A stretch of 62,016 nt of DNA. Origin: a bacterium (GTDB taxonomy: Bacteria; CLD3; SB21). Positions 24,912-33,936 of the stretch are shown here, one piece after another. Under the pieces are notes generated by a model. It saw only the letters and a program-made list of their open reading frames with translations. It was not told the DNA's origin and did no database searches. Numbering within the stretch: the stretch's first letter is position 1; every line of letters starts with the position of its first letter. Where the stretch lies: positions 1 to 62,016 of the forward strand of contig JABWCP010000018.1 of assembly GCA_013360215.1 (NCBI GenBank). The letters run 5' to 3'. A program made the translations under genes and the position numbers.

Positions 24912-25970
24912 ATGAAGCGCATAGCCGTAATTCCCGGAGATGGGATAGGAACTGATGTAATAAATGAAGCACTAAAAGTCATTGAAGCGGTCCAAACGCG
25001 TAAGCCGATGGATATCAAGTTGACCACGATGGATTATGGCGCCGAAAAGTATCTGAAAACCAAGGTAACGATGCCGGAAGAGCAATACGATGATTTCCGG
25101 AATAACTACCACGCCATTCTCATGGGCGCGTTCGGTGACCCGCGTGTTCCCGGTAACGAGCATGCAAAAGATATTCTTCTAGGTACGCGCTTTAAACTGG
25201 ATCTCTATGTCAATTTCCGTCCTGTCAAATTGTTGGATGAGCGGTTTTGCCCTCTGAAAAATAAAACCGTTCACGATGTCAATTTTACGGTTTTCCGTGA
25301 GAATACGGAAGGTCTCTATGTCAGTGTTGGCGGTATTTTCAAGAAAAACACTCCCGATGAAATCGCCATTCAAGAGGAAGTCAATACACGCAAAGGCGTG
25401 GAGCGCATTATCCGTTATGCGTTTGAATTTGCCTCCAAAAACGGACATAAAAAAGTCGCCATGGCGGACAAAAGCAATGCGATGACATATGGTCATAACC
25501 TTTGGTATCGTTGCTTCTTTGAAGTGGCCAAAGAATATCCGCAAATCCAGGCCAAACATTTTTATATTGATGCCCTCGCCATGATGATGATCCGTGAACC
25601 GGAAATGTTTGAAGTCATTGTTACCAATAATTTATTTGGCGACATCATTACGGATATCGGAGCACAGCTTCAAGGCGGTATGGGCCTTGCAGCTTCAGGT
25701 AATATCAATCCGAATGGCGTTTCCATGTTCGAACCGGTACATGGTAGCGCACCGGACATTGCCGGTAAAGATATCGCCAACCCTGTGGCTTCTATTCTGA
25801 CAGCCGAAATGATGCTTCGTCATCTCGGATTTACTACTCAGGCCGATATGATCGACCGCGCTGTACGCGTCGCCATACAAAAAAACAAGTTAACCAAAGA
25901 ACTGGGCGGCACCGAAGGAACAAAAGCCTGCGGTAATTTTATTGCTGAAGTGATTCGCGCTGAAAATTAG
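24912..25970 (+). CDS. leuB: 3-isopropylmalate dehydrogenase (isocitrate/isopropylmalate dehydrogenase family)
   Basis: This 352-residue NAD-dependent beta-decarboxylating dehydrogenase starts AVIPGDGIGTDV. Diagnostic blocks are YVNFRPVKLL, VFRENTEGLYVSVGG, NTRKGVERIIRYAFEFA, ADKSNAMTYG, VTNNLFGDIITDIGAQLQGG and FEPVHGSAPDIAGK. The overall pattern fits the isopropylmalate group found in Actinobacteria best. The ENTEG loop, however, also occurs in isocitrate and tartrate dehydrogenases (classical LeuB has RELTGG), so substrate choice is not certain. No other leucine genes are adjacent. Confidence 0.78.
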   Translation: MKRIAVIPGDGIGTDVINEALKVIEAVQTRKPMDIKLTTMDYGAEKYLKTKVTMPEEQYDDFRNNYHAILMGAFGDPRVPGNEHAKDILLGTRFKLDLYVNFRPVKLLDERFCPLKNKTVHDVNFTVFRENTEGLYVSVGGIFKKNTPDEIAIQEEVNTRKGVERIIRYAFEFASKNGHKKVAMADKSNAMTYGHNLWYRCFFEVAKEYPQIQAKHFYIDALAMMMIREPEMFEVIVTNNLFGDIITDIGAQLQGGMGLAASGNINPNGVSMFEPVHGSAPDIAGKDIANPVASILTAEMMLRHLGFTTQADMIDRAVRVAIQKNKLTKELGGTEGTKACGNFIAEVIRAEN

Positions 25971-26034
25971 AAGATTTACTTTCTCTTTCAATCGTGTATG
26001 TATCGTACACTTATGTAAAGTAATTAGGGGCAGT

Positions 26035-26115
26035 ATGAAAAAGGAATTCAGGGAATTAATCCTGTGGTTACTCATCCTCGTGGTGGTAACCGGAGGATTT
26101 TACGCTTGCGGTTAA
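26035..26115 (+). CDS. Possible 26-residue membrane peptide
   Basis: A short reading frame, ATG at 26035 to TAA at 26113, sits 64 bp after leuB. It encodes a charged start (MKKEFREL), a single hydrophobic helix (ILWLLILVVVTGGFY) and a final ACG. AGGGG lies five bases before the ATG. The composition is typical of tiny membrane peptides, but a frame this short can occur by chance. It is included because of its ribosome binding site and hydrophobic character. Confidence 0.35.
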   Translation: MKKEFRELILWLLILVVVTGGFYACG

Positions 26116-26209
26116 CCCGCACTTACAAATTTTCATCAAAAAACAGGCTTCTCGTCCGGTAATAATCTGTTATAGTATTACCGTTGATAATGCATTGCTA
26201 ATTTTAGAT

Positions 26210-26241
26210 ATTCCTCTGAAAATTTTCAGAGGAATTTTTTT
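26210..26241 (+). promoter_or_regulatory. Hairpin with T-run covering the hldD ribosome binding site
   Basis: ATTCCTCTGAAA (26210-26221) pairs with TTTTCAGAGGAAT-type sequence ending at 26235, forming a perfect stem of 12-13 bp with almost no loop. It is followed by seven T residues and then the ATG at 26242. The 3' arm contains AGAGGA, the only Shine-Dalgarno candidate for hldD, at the right distance. The element looks like a terminator placed in a 5' leader, or a hairpin that hides the ribosome binding site. Confidence 0.7.
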
Positions 26242-27210
26242 ATGATCCTTCTCACCGGCGGCGCGGGTTTTATCGGCAGCGCCATGTTACGTAAGCTCAA
26301 CGATCTGGGACATGATAAAATCATCGTGGTGGATAATCTGGGAACCAGCGATAAATGGAAAAATCTTATCGGTAAACGCTTTACCGATTATCTTCACAAA
26401 GATGAATTCCTGCGATTGCTAGACAATAAAGCCTACTTTGATGATACGACAGCGGTTATCCATATGGGTGCCTGCTCGGCCACGACGGAACAAGATGCCG
26501 ATTATCTTATGCGAAATAATTATCACTACTCCAAACGCGTAGCACGTTGGGCATTGGCACGCAACGTACGTTTTATTTATGCCAGCAGCGCGGCTACCTA
26601 CGGCGGCGGCGAATTAGGCTTTACCGATAACGATGCGCAAATGCCCTCGCTCAAACCTCTGAATAAATATGGTTATTCCAAGCACATTTTTGATCTTTGG
26701 ATTTTACAGGAGCGATTACAATCCCGGGTAGCCGGTTTAAAATTTTTTAACGTGTTCGGCCCAAACGAATATCACAAAGGCGATATGCGAAGCCTCGTAA
26801 ACAAAGCCTTTTATCAAGTTTTAGAAAGCGAAAAAATTCGACTCTTTAAATCTCATCGACCGGATTACGCGGATGGCGCTCAAGTCCGCGATTTTGTATA
26901 CATCAAAGACACGGTAGATATCATAGCTTGGCTCTTAGAATACCGCGATGTAGGTGGGATTTTTAATCTCGGGACAGGAAAGGCTCGTTCGTGGAATGAT
27001 CTCGCAAAGGCTGTGTTTCATGCAATGAACAAACCCGTGTTAATCGAGTATTTTGATATGCCGGAGATGATTCGCAATGCATATCAATACCATACGGAAG
27101 CAACCATGAAAAAACTACAAGATGCCAGTTGTCCGATTCGATTTCGAACACTTGAGGAGTCGGTGAAAGACTACGTACAGAATTATCTTTCTAGCAATGC
27201 TTATTTATAG
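26242..27210 (+). CDS. hldD: ADP-L-glycero-D-manno-heptose-6-epimerase
   Basis: This 322-residue extended short-chain dehydrogenase converts ADP-D- to ADP-L-glycero-D-manno-heptose for the LPS inner core, which supports a Gram-negative envelope. The start carries the NAD site TGGAGFIGSAM. HMGACSATTEQDADYLMRNNY is characteristic of HldD. YASSAATYGGGELGF, YGYSKHIFD (catalytic Tyr and Lys), FFNVFGPNEYHKGDM, RDFVYIKDTV and FNLGTGKARSWNDLA follow. It stands alone on the plus strand, converging on the two-component genes. Expression may be controlled by the hairpin directly before its ATG. Confidence 0.95.
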   Translation: MILLTGGAGFIGSAMLRKLNDLGHDKIIVVDNLGTSDKWKNLIGKRFTDYLHKDEFLRLLDNKAYFDDTTAVIHMGACSATTEQDADYLMRNNYHYSKRVARWALARNVRFIYASSAATYGGGELGFTDNDAQMPSLKPLNKYGYSKHIFDLWILQERLQSRVAGLKFFNVFGPNEYHKGDMRSLVNKAFYQVLESEKIRLFKSHRPDYADGAQVRDFVYIKDTVDIIAWLLEYRDVGGIFNLGTGKARSWNDLAKAVFHAMNKPVLIEYFDMPEMIRNAYQYHTEATMKKLQDASCPIRFRTLEESVKDYVQNYLSSNAYL

Positions 27211-27240
27211 TATTTAATTTTATAGTATCCAATAAAATCA

Positions 27241-27621
27241 TTACGATTTATCGGACAAGAGATCGTTGATTTTTTCGCGAAATTTCGACACCTCGATAGG
27301 TTTGCTGACGTAGCTGTCACACCCTGCTGCTAAAATTTTTTCCTCATCCCCTTTCATCGCGTGCGCCGTCAATGCAATAATGGGAATATGCTTCAACGCC
27401 GGATCCGCTTTGAGAGTTCGCGCGACCGCATAACCGTCCATTTTAGGAATTTGAATATCCAAAATAATCAAATCCGGTTTGTACTGTGCAGCGCGTTCCA
27501 AGGCTTCTTCACCGTTACCGGCGCTTACGATCGTATAAGCCGGATTTTTGATCGTACGTTCCACAAGCCGCATATTGACTTCATTGTCTTCCACCAGCAG
27601 TATTGTTTTTTGCTTTATCAT
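27241..27621 (-). CDS. Single-domain response regulator (CheY-like)
   Basis: A complete receiver domain of 126 residues: acidic pair in LVEDNEVNM, phosphorylation site in DLIILDIQIPKMDGY (Asp near 55), Thr switch in IIALTAHAM, and Lys in YVSKPIEV. No output domain is attached. Its ATG overlaps the stop of the hybrid kinase gene (ATGA, 27618-27621), so the two are translationally coupled. It is therefore the likely phosphate acceptor or relay partner of that kinase. Confidence 0.93.
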   Translation of the reverse strand: MIKQKTILLVEDNEVNMRLVERTIKNPAYTIVSAGNGEEALERAAQYKPDLIILDIQIPKMDGYAVARTLKADPALKHIPIIALTAHAMKGDEEKILAAGCDSYVSKPIEVSKFREKINDLLSDKS

Positions 27622-30600
27622 GAATTACTCAGCGCTCCTGTTTTCGGGTGGATTCGTCGAATTTCTTCTATTAAATCTTCCGTTTTGTATGTTGCTTTTT
27701 GCATCAATGCACGTACATGCATACGCAGCCGTTCGCGTTCTTCGGCCGTCAGGTCTTTAGCCGTCAAAATAATGATGGGTATTTCACGCAGCGTTTCTTC
27801 ATTACGCATAGCTTCTACTACTTCAAAACCGGACATTTCCGGCATCATCAGATCCAGCAGCACCAGATCAATCGCCGCGCCGTGCATCATAACAAGCGCC
27901 TCTCTGCCGCCATGCGCACGCAAAACACGGAACCCGTTTTTATACAAAAAACTTTCAAGTATGCTCAGCGCATTCGGATCGTCATCCACGATGAGTATCT
28001 GACGAATTTCGCCTGTGATACGGCGCATGCGCAACTGGCCTATACGATGGATCAAGCGCTCACGATCAATCGGCTTGGTAAAATAATCTTCCGCTTTAAG
28101 ACTGTAGGCCAACTCTTTATTCTCTGCTACCGACACGATAAATACCGGAATATCCGACGTATCGGCATCATTTTTTAATTCCTGCAGTATCTGCCAGCCG
28201 TCTTTGCCGGGTAACATAATGTCCAGTGTAATGGCCATCGGCTTGAGTCGCCGCGCTTCTTCCAGAGCTTCTGAGCCGTTGCGCACATGCGCAACACGAT
28301 AACCGGCTATTTCAAGATAGCGTCGGAGCAGGCTGGCCGACTGTGGATCATCTTCGATCATCAAAATCAATGATTGATGCGTAAGATCCACCGGCATTTC
28401 CGACATAACTTCTTGCGAGGATCCTGCAACGGCGCGCGGGATGGTAAAACGAAATGTGCTACCGTGATGGATTTCACTTTCGACGCTGATTTTGCCGCCA
28501 TGCATTTCGATCAATCGCCGACACAACGCCAAACCAAGCCCCGTGCCCTGCTCCGCACGGGCATGGCTTCCATCAATCTGCCGAAACTCTTCAAAAATCA
28601 AATCCAGATTTTCCGGCGCAATTCCTTTTCCATGATCATGTACGGCGATCTCTACCATATCAATCTCATCGGTATTCAACGCTTTTGATGTGACGATGAT
28701 CGCACTGTCGTGCGGAGAAAACTTGATCGCATTGGACAATAAATTAATCAGAACCTGTTTGATCTTGTTTTGATCGGCGTACACAGCCGGCGCATTGGTA
28801 TCTAACTGCCATGACAGCGTTTGATTTTTTCTATTCAAAAGCGGAGCCATCGTATGGTGAACCGATTCCAACAACTCCTCCATAATAAACTGTTGTGGAA
28901 AAAGCTCCATTTTCCCGGCTTCGATTTTGGATAAATCAAGTATATCATTGATTAACATCAACAAGTGGCGACCGCTGTCATGAATGTCACTGAGATTTTG
29001 AAGTTGATCCGCATTTGCCGTATGCCGCATTTCGTCAATAAGCAATTCTGAAAATCCAATAATAGCATTCAACGGCGTTCGCAATTCATGACTCATATTG
29101 GCCAAAAATTCTGATTTCAGGCGATCGGTTTCCATGATTTTGGCATTCATCTCGCTGAGATCTTTTGTACGCTCGGCCACTTTTCTTTCGAGCAACTCTT
29201 TGATTCGATTTACGCGATTGAGGCGTGAACGGTAGAACGAATACGCCACAAGAACAATGACCAATGATGCAAGAATGCGAAACCATACCGTTTTATAAAA
29301 AACAGGAACCACCGTAACCTGCACGGCGATACCTTCATTGTTCCAAATCCCATCGTTATTGGACGCTTTGACCCGAAATGTGTATGTGCCACCATCCAAA
29401 TTAGTATAACCCGCATACCGGCGCGTGCCGCAGTAAATCCAGTCTTCATCAAACCCTTCCATTTTGTACGCGTATTGATTTTTTGTAGGCGCCGTAAAAT
29501 CCAAAGCGGCAAATTCGAACGAAAATGCATTTTCTTTTTGACCCAAGGTCACTTGATCCATCGCGGCTATCGCACCTTGAAGGCGAAGCGGTTTATCAAA
29601 AATTTTAAACGCCGTCAGTACGACCGACGGTACATGCGTATTATCTTTGATTTCTTCAGGAAAAAACGCATTGAATCCGTTGACACCACCAAAAAACAAT
29701 TCGCCGCTTTTACTTTTATGAAACGAAGAACCGTTAAATTCGTCGGCCTGTAATCCGTCATTCGGGTTATAGTTTCTGAATTTTTGGCCGCGTGGGGCAA
29801 GCGGATCAAACCGTGCAAGTCCGCGATTCGTCGAAAGCCAAAGGAAGCCTTTATTATCTTCTAAAACTCCCAATATGACTTCGTTGGGTAAACCATCTTT
29901 AGGTGTGTATCTTTCAAAACTGTTTCTTTGATGGTTCAAACGGTTCAATCCTTCAGTTGTACCGATCCACAATGCGCCATTACGATCTAAACACAACGAA
30001 GAAATTTTATTGGAACTAATCGAAGACGGATTACGAGGATCGTGCGTATAACGCGTAAACGTCATCGTTCGCAGGTTAAGACTATTCAGTCCATTGTCAA
30101 ACGTACCGATCCATAAAATACTATCCTGTACAAGCAGCGCATAGGTGTCATTGGAACTGATACTTTTTCCGTCCGGGCCATCGTATTGATATGACGTAAA
30201 AACATTTTTTTTACGATCAAATCGGTTGAGTCCACCACCGCGTGTAGCGACCCACAGAATGCCATCATGATCTTCCACGATACTACGCACACGATTGTTA
30301 TTAATTGAAGTTGGGTTTTTTGGATCATGACGGAAGTGCGTAAAACGGTCCGTCGCGAAATCATAACGCGACAAACCGCCGCCGGACATACCAAGCCAAA
30401 TTTCGCCGTCACGCGTTTCGTAAATTGTCCAAACGCGTTCAGCGCTTAATCCGGATGCATGTAATTTATTATAACGCCAGTTTTTCCAGTTACCGGTTTT
30501 TCTATCCAAACGATTGAGACCGTCATTAGTACCTACCCATAAATAACCCATTCGATCTTCCAAAATGTCCCAAACATGATTGTGGCTTAACGTATTTTGC

Positions 30601-31709
30601 GAAGTCAACGAGCGACGATACACGCGAAATTTATTCGCTCTGGCATTCCAAATACTTGTTCCGCCGCCCGTTCCTATCCAAACATTGCCCGCATCATCTT
30701 CAAGAACTGAATAAACTCGATTTTCGCTTAAACTGCGCGGATTGAGTTGATCGTTTACAAAACGAACAGCTTCCGATCGTGTCGTATCAAATATTCCGAA
30801 AAGGCCGAAGTTATCTGTGCCGATCCAAACGCGTCCGGCACGATCCGTGGATACTTGGTTTATCGGACCATCCGTCAGAACTTTATTATCCAACTTCGTT
30901 GAAGTGTATTTGGTCATTGTCCCGTTGTCCCAATTGAACAATCCTTTATCCGTACCGATCCAAACTTGACCAGTGATATCTTCGGTTAACGAGGTAACGA
31001 CCACTTCATCACTTTGCGGACGACCGGCGATTTGCATCGAAATGCGAAACCACTGGCCTTGACGATCGCGTACAAATAAACCTCCCAGTTGTGTTCCTGC
31101 CCATACGGTGCCCGAGCGTTCTACACACAATGCCTTTATTTGCCCATACTTTAATTCCGGAACTTCAGAGGCAGGGCGAAAAGTTTCTTTTTCACGATCC
31201 ATATACACGATGCCCCGGCCGGTAGCAATCATAAAATTGCCGATATGATCTTCTAGTATCGCATAAACGTCATTAGACGGCAACGAACCGGCCTGGCCGT
31301 CAGCGATAAAATTACGAAACTGTTCCGTGGTTTGGTTCATGCGTGATAGCCCGCCGCCTTGCGTACCGATCCATAACACATGATGTTTATCTTCGTAAAT
31401 CGTATTGATCCAATTCATAGATATCGAACTACTATCATCCACATCATGTTTGAAAACACTAAACTGATAGCCGTCGTAACGGTTGAGACCATCCTGCGTC
31501 CCAAACCAAATAAATCCGCGATAGTCTTGTACAATGGCATACACATTACTTTGCGACAGGCCGTTTTCTACGGTTAGTCGTTTAAATTCAAATTCACGGG
31601 ATTGTGAAAAAAGAAAGGTAGTTCCGATAAAAAACAACCAAGCGACCAAAATTCGTTTTTTGATCATAGTCATTACTTTCATATCCATCGGCATGGCATT
31701 GCCATGCAC
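27618..31709 (-). CDS. Hybrid two-component sensor: propeller periplasmic domain, histidine kinase, two receivers
   Basis: This protein of about 1363 residues has a signal/anchor near residue 20. Roughly 700 residues of two-component propeller repeats follow, with the recurring patterns IWFGTQDGLNRYDG, LWIGTxGGGL and VWIGTxxGL. A Y_Y_Y-type beta-sandwich follows (YAYKMEGFDEDWIYCG, TFRVKASNNDG). There is a transmembrane helix near 805-825 (ILASLVIVLVAYSF), a coiled coil, HisKA with phospho-accepting His in MSHELRTPLNAI near 869, and an HATPase with NLLSNAIKFS and GTGLGLALCRR. Two receivers follow, with Asp in LDIMLPGKDGW and LDLMMPEMSGF. No DNA-binding domain is attached, so output goes through the coupled CheY. 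Several in-frame ATGs near 31667-31709 make the start uncertain. Propeller sensors of this type often sense glycans in Bacteroidetes; the ligand here is unknown. Confidence 0.93.
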   Translation of the reverse strand: MHGNAMPMDMKVMTMIKKRILVAWLFFIGTTFLFSQSREFEFKRLTVENGLSQSNVYAIVQDYRGFIWFGTQDGLNRYDGYQFSVFKHDVDDSSSISMNWINTIYEDKHHVLWIGTQGGGLSRMNQTTEQFRNFIADGQAGSLPSNDVYAILEDHIGNFMIATGRGIVYMDREKETFRPASEVPELKYGQIKALCVERSGTVWAGTQLGGLFVRDRQGQWFRISMQIAGRPQSDEVVVTSLTEDITGQVWIGTDKGLFNWDNGTMTKYTSTKLDNKVLTDGPINQVSTDRAGRVWIGTDNFGLFGIFDTTRSEAVRFVNDQLNPRSLSENRVYSVLEDDAGNVWIGTGGGTSIWNARANKFRVYRRSLTSQNTLSHNHVWDILEDRMGYLWVGTNDGLNRLDRKTGNWKNWRYNKLHASGLSAERVWTIYETRDGEIWLGMSGGGLSRYDFATDRFTHFRHDPKNPTSINNNRVRSIVEDHDGILWVATRGGGLNRFDRKKNVFTSYQYDGPDGKSISSNDTYALLVQDSILWIGTFDNGLNSLNLRTMTFTRYTHDPRNPSSISSNKISSLCLDRNGALWIGTTEGLNRLNHQRNSFERYTPKDGLPNEVILGVLEDNKGFLWLSTNRGLARFDPLAPRGQKFRNYNPNDGLQADEFNGSSFHKSKSGELFFGGVNGFNAFFPEEIKDNTHVPSVVLTAFKIFDKPLRLQGAIAAMDQVTLGQKENAFSFEFAALDFTAPTKNQYAYKMEGFDEDWIYCGTRRYAGYTNLDGGTYTFRVKASNNDGIWNNEGIAVQVTVVPVFYKTVWFRILASLVIVLVAYSFYRSRLNRVNRIKELLERKVAERTKDLSEMNAKIMETDRLKSEFLANMSHELRTPLNAIIGFSELLIDEMRHTANADQLQNLSDIHDSGRHLLMLINDILDLSKIEAGKMELFPQQFIMEELLESVHHTMAPLLNRKNQTLSWQLDTNAPAVYADQNKIKQVLINLLSNAIKFSPHDSAIIVTSKALNTDEIDMVEIAVHDHGKGIAPENLDLIFEEFRQIDGSHARAEQGTGLGLALCRRLIEMHGGKISVESEIHHGSTFRFTIPRAVAGSSQEVMSEMPVDLTHQSLILMIEDDPQSASLLRRYLEIAGYRVAHVRNGSEALEEARRLKPMAITLDIMLPGKDGWQILQELKNDADTSDIPVFIVSVAENKELAYSLKAEDYFTKPIDRERLIHRIGQLRMRRITGEIRQILIVDDDPNALSILESFLYKNGFRVLRAHGGREALVMMHGAAIDLVLLDLMMPEMSGFEVVEAMRNEETLREIPIIILTAKDLTAEERERLRMHVRALMQKATYKTEDLIEEIRRIHPKTGALSNS

Positions 31710-31941
31710 GAACCGTCGAGAACATTAAGAAGTGAGAACATCAGGCAAGCGTTTAAAACTTAACTAATCTCAAGAGCCTGTGCAAGAAAATTAAAAAACT
31801 GGTATTCCAAACCTTTCAAATCATAGTTGAGAATAAGTCTTTTTTTTAATACTAAATACCATTTGGCATGATGGATGTTTTTCGTTTTATACATCGGAAA
31901 ACAACATTAGACAACCTATCTCCTTCGCAAAGGACATCTCT

Positions 31942-32808
31942 GTGATTCGACCCCGCAACGCCACACTGCGTAAACGAAAACAGCTTTTGGATAACCTTTA
32001 TAACGCATTTGATGCGTCCTATATCGCCAGCGATCCGATCCAAATGGTTCACCGTTTTGAGCAACCGTGTGATCAGGAAATTACAGCCGTACTGGCATCC
32101 GCCATGGCGTTCGGTCAGGTAGCACAAATCAACAAGGCATTATCTTCTGTGCTAACACTTATGAATAATCAGCCGCATTATTACGTTACCCATTTTGATC
32201 CCGAGCGTGAATTACCACGCTGGCAAAAATGGTACTATCGCATGATCCGGCCGGAAGACGTTTTACGTGTCCTATACGCTTTGAAAATCATTTTACAAAA
32301 ACATCAAACACTTGGAAAATGGATTGAGTCACACTATCGAAATGAAGATGTACATCTAGGTATCACATGGAGCCGATGTGTGGATGAATTGAAAGACACC
32401 GATAAAAAACATTGGCAATGGCGGCGTGCACTCGGCGTAGGATTTACTTTTCTTTTGGCTGATCCGTCCAAAAAAAGCGCCTGTAAACGTGCATTTTTGA
32501 TGTTGCGATGGATGGTGCGCAAGGATAGTATTGATTTAGGATTATGGAATCTACCGACGTCGAAATTACTTATTCCCGTAGATACCCATATTCAGCGGAT
32601 TGCACTTTATATCGGCTTAACCAAACGTACGGATACTTCCCAAAAAACGGCGATAGAGATTACCGACACGTTAAAAAAATTAGACGCGATAGATCCTGTA
32701 AAATACGACTTTGCGATTTGTCGTCTCGGCATTCTCAAAATGTGTCCGCGCAAACGACGGATCGTTCAATGCCATGCCTGTCCTATCTATGATATCTGTT
32801 TGCTGTGA
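31942..32808 (+). CDS. TIGR02757 family protein (HhH/DNA glycosylase-like)
   Basis: The 288-residue protein starts with GTG at 31942, eight bases after AAAGGA. The motifs fit the TIGR02757 family: YNAFDASYIASDPIQMVHRF, DQEITAVLASAMAFGQVAQI, RWMVRKDSIDLGLW and LLIPVDTHIQRIA, where VDTH is the helix-hairpin-helix-GPD-like region. The C terminus has CPRKRRIVQCHACPIYDIC, a CX8CX2CX5C cluster close to the CX6CX2CX5C iron-sulfur loop of endonuclease III. The family function is not established. A DNA-repair-like role is only an inference from the fold. Confidence 0.82.
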   Translation: MIRPRNATLRKRKQLLDNLYNAFDASYIASDPIQMVHRFEQPCDQEITAVLASAMAFGQVAQINKALSSVLTLMNNQPHYYVTHFDPERELPRWQKWYYRMIRPEDVLRVLYALKIILQKHQTLGKWIESHYRNEDVHLGITWSRCVDELKDTDKKHWQWRRALGVGFTFLLADPSKKSACKRAFLMLRWMVRKDSIDLGLWNLPTSKLLIPVDTHIQRIALYIGLTKRTDTSQKTAIEITDTLKKLDAIDPVKYDFAICRLGILKMCPRKRRIVQCHACPIYDICLL

Positions 32809-32873
32809 GAAAAAATGAGGTATGAAACGTGCCGTGGAAGAGAATGAAACAATGCAGATTTTTGAGAATTTTT

Positions 32874-33293
32874 TTATTTATTCGACGGTTGTGCGGATTC
32901 GGTATCCGGTTCAAATTTTTCACATTGATCATCCAATGCCACCGTGGCGCGGGTCAACTGGCAAGCGTAGGTAAAATCCATTTCCGGGCGATCCAAACTG
33001 ACATACGATAATCTGTATTTACACGCCAGACACGAAACGCCGTGCGAGGGGTTGGAGCGAATGGCTTTATTTCGCAACTGCCGCATCACATCCTGATTGT
33101 TCACCGCCAATGATGCGCTTTTGGAGTGCGTTTTGGAAATCTCTTTAAAAAACACATTCATGAGCTGAATGAATTGGCTCGCTTGTGTAAGCGAACGACG
33201 CACACGATACAGGATGTATGACTGAATGGCCAATACGATGATAAAAAGCAAAAAAAGAATATTGATAAGCAGTTCGGATTGCGAAAAATGCAT
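32874..33293 (-). CDS. Membrane-anchored protein with a four-cysteine tail, unknown function
   Basis: The 139-residue protein has one N-terminal membrane helix (about 9-29, ILFLLFIIVLAIQSYIL), a charged helical stretch and a C-terminal half with SCLACKYRLSY and later YACQL and DQCEKFE. The four cysteines (CxxC plus two single ones) could bind zinc or a cluster. I do not recognise a family. It lies between the convergent TIGR02757 gene and an rRNA modification gene, 55 bp downstream of the latter on the same strand. Confidence 0.6.
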   Translation of the reverse strand: MHFSQSELLINILFLLFIIVLAIQSYILYRVRRSLTQASQFIQLMNVFFKEISKTHSKSASLAVNNQDVMRQLRNKAIRSNPSHGVSCLACKYRLSYVSLDRPEMDFTYACQLTRATVALDDQCEKFEPDTESAQPSNK

Positions 33294-33348
33294 AGAGTTT
33301 CCTTTCTTTGCTAAGATAATTCACGTGGCGCGTAAAAGCAATCCGGGT

Positions 33349-33933
33349 TTATTTTTTTACAACCGCCACACATGAGCGAAACTCTTCAGTCGTCATCGCT
33401 CGCCACGAACCGGGTTGTAATCCCTCCAATGACAAGCTCATGATGCCCACACGCAATAAACGAAGCGTCGGGAAACCAGCTGCCGCTGTCATCCGCCGCA
33501 CTTGGCGGTTTCGACCTTCGGTGAGTACCAACTCAACCCACGTCGTCGGAATATTTTTTCTGTAGCGGATAGGCGGATTGCGAATCGGATGATCCGGTGG
33601 CGGTTCCAATACCGTCACCCGTGCCGGCAATGTGGGTTTACCGTCCAATAGAATTCCGTGCCGCATTTTATCCAACGCTCCGTCATTAGGAATTCCCTCC
33701 ACCTGCGCATGATAGGTGCGCGCATGGCCGTAACGCGGTTCGATCAAGCGATGTTGAAAATCACCGTCATCGGTGAGGATCAACAGCCCCTCGCTGTCCG
33801 TGTCCAAACGACCGACCGGATATACGTTTTTTGGAAATTTGAACTCTGCTAAGGAAGGATGTTTTTCATGCGGTGAAAACTGGCAAATAACACCGTACGG
33901 TTTATAAAAAAGTATGTATTGAAACCGCGTCAA
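33349..33933 (-). CDS. 23S rRNA pseudouridine synthase, RluE-like
   Basis: The 194-residue protein lacks the S4 domain and matches the short RluE-type pseudouridine synthases. It starts FQYILFYKPYGVICQFS, has the catalytic aspartate in VGRLDTDSEGLLILTDDG, then HARTYHAQVEG, the conserved VELVLTEGRNRQVRRMTAAAG and FPTLRLLRVGI. These enzymes isomerise a uridine in the peptidyl-transferase region of 23S rRNA. Only a TTG codon at 33933 gives the full conserved N terminus. It lies 3 bp after the stop of the sigma-54 regulator gene, so translation is probably coupled to it. Confidence 0.88.
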   Translation of the reverse strand: MTRFQYILFYKPYGVICQFSPHEKHPSLAEFKFPKNVYPVGRLDTDSEGLLILTDDGDFQHRLIEPRYGHARTYHAQVEGIPNDGALDKMRHGILLDGKPTLPARVTVLEPPPDHPIRNPPIRYRKNIPTTWVELVLTEGRNRQVRRMTAAAGFPTLRLLRVGIMSLSLEGLQPGSWRAMTTEEFRSCVAVVKK

Positions 33934-33936
33934 AGG

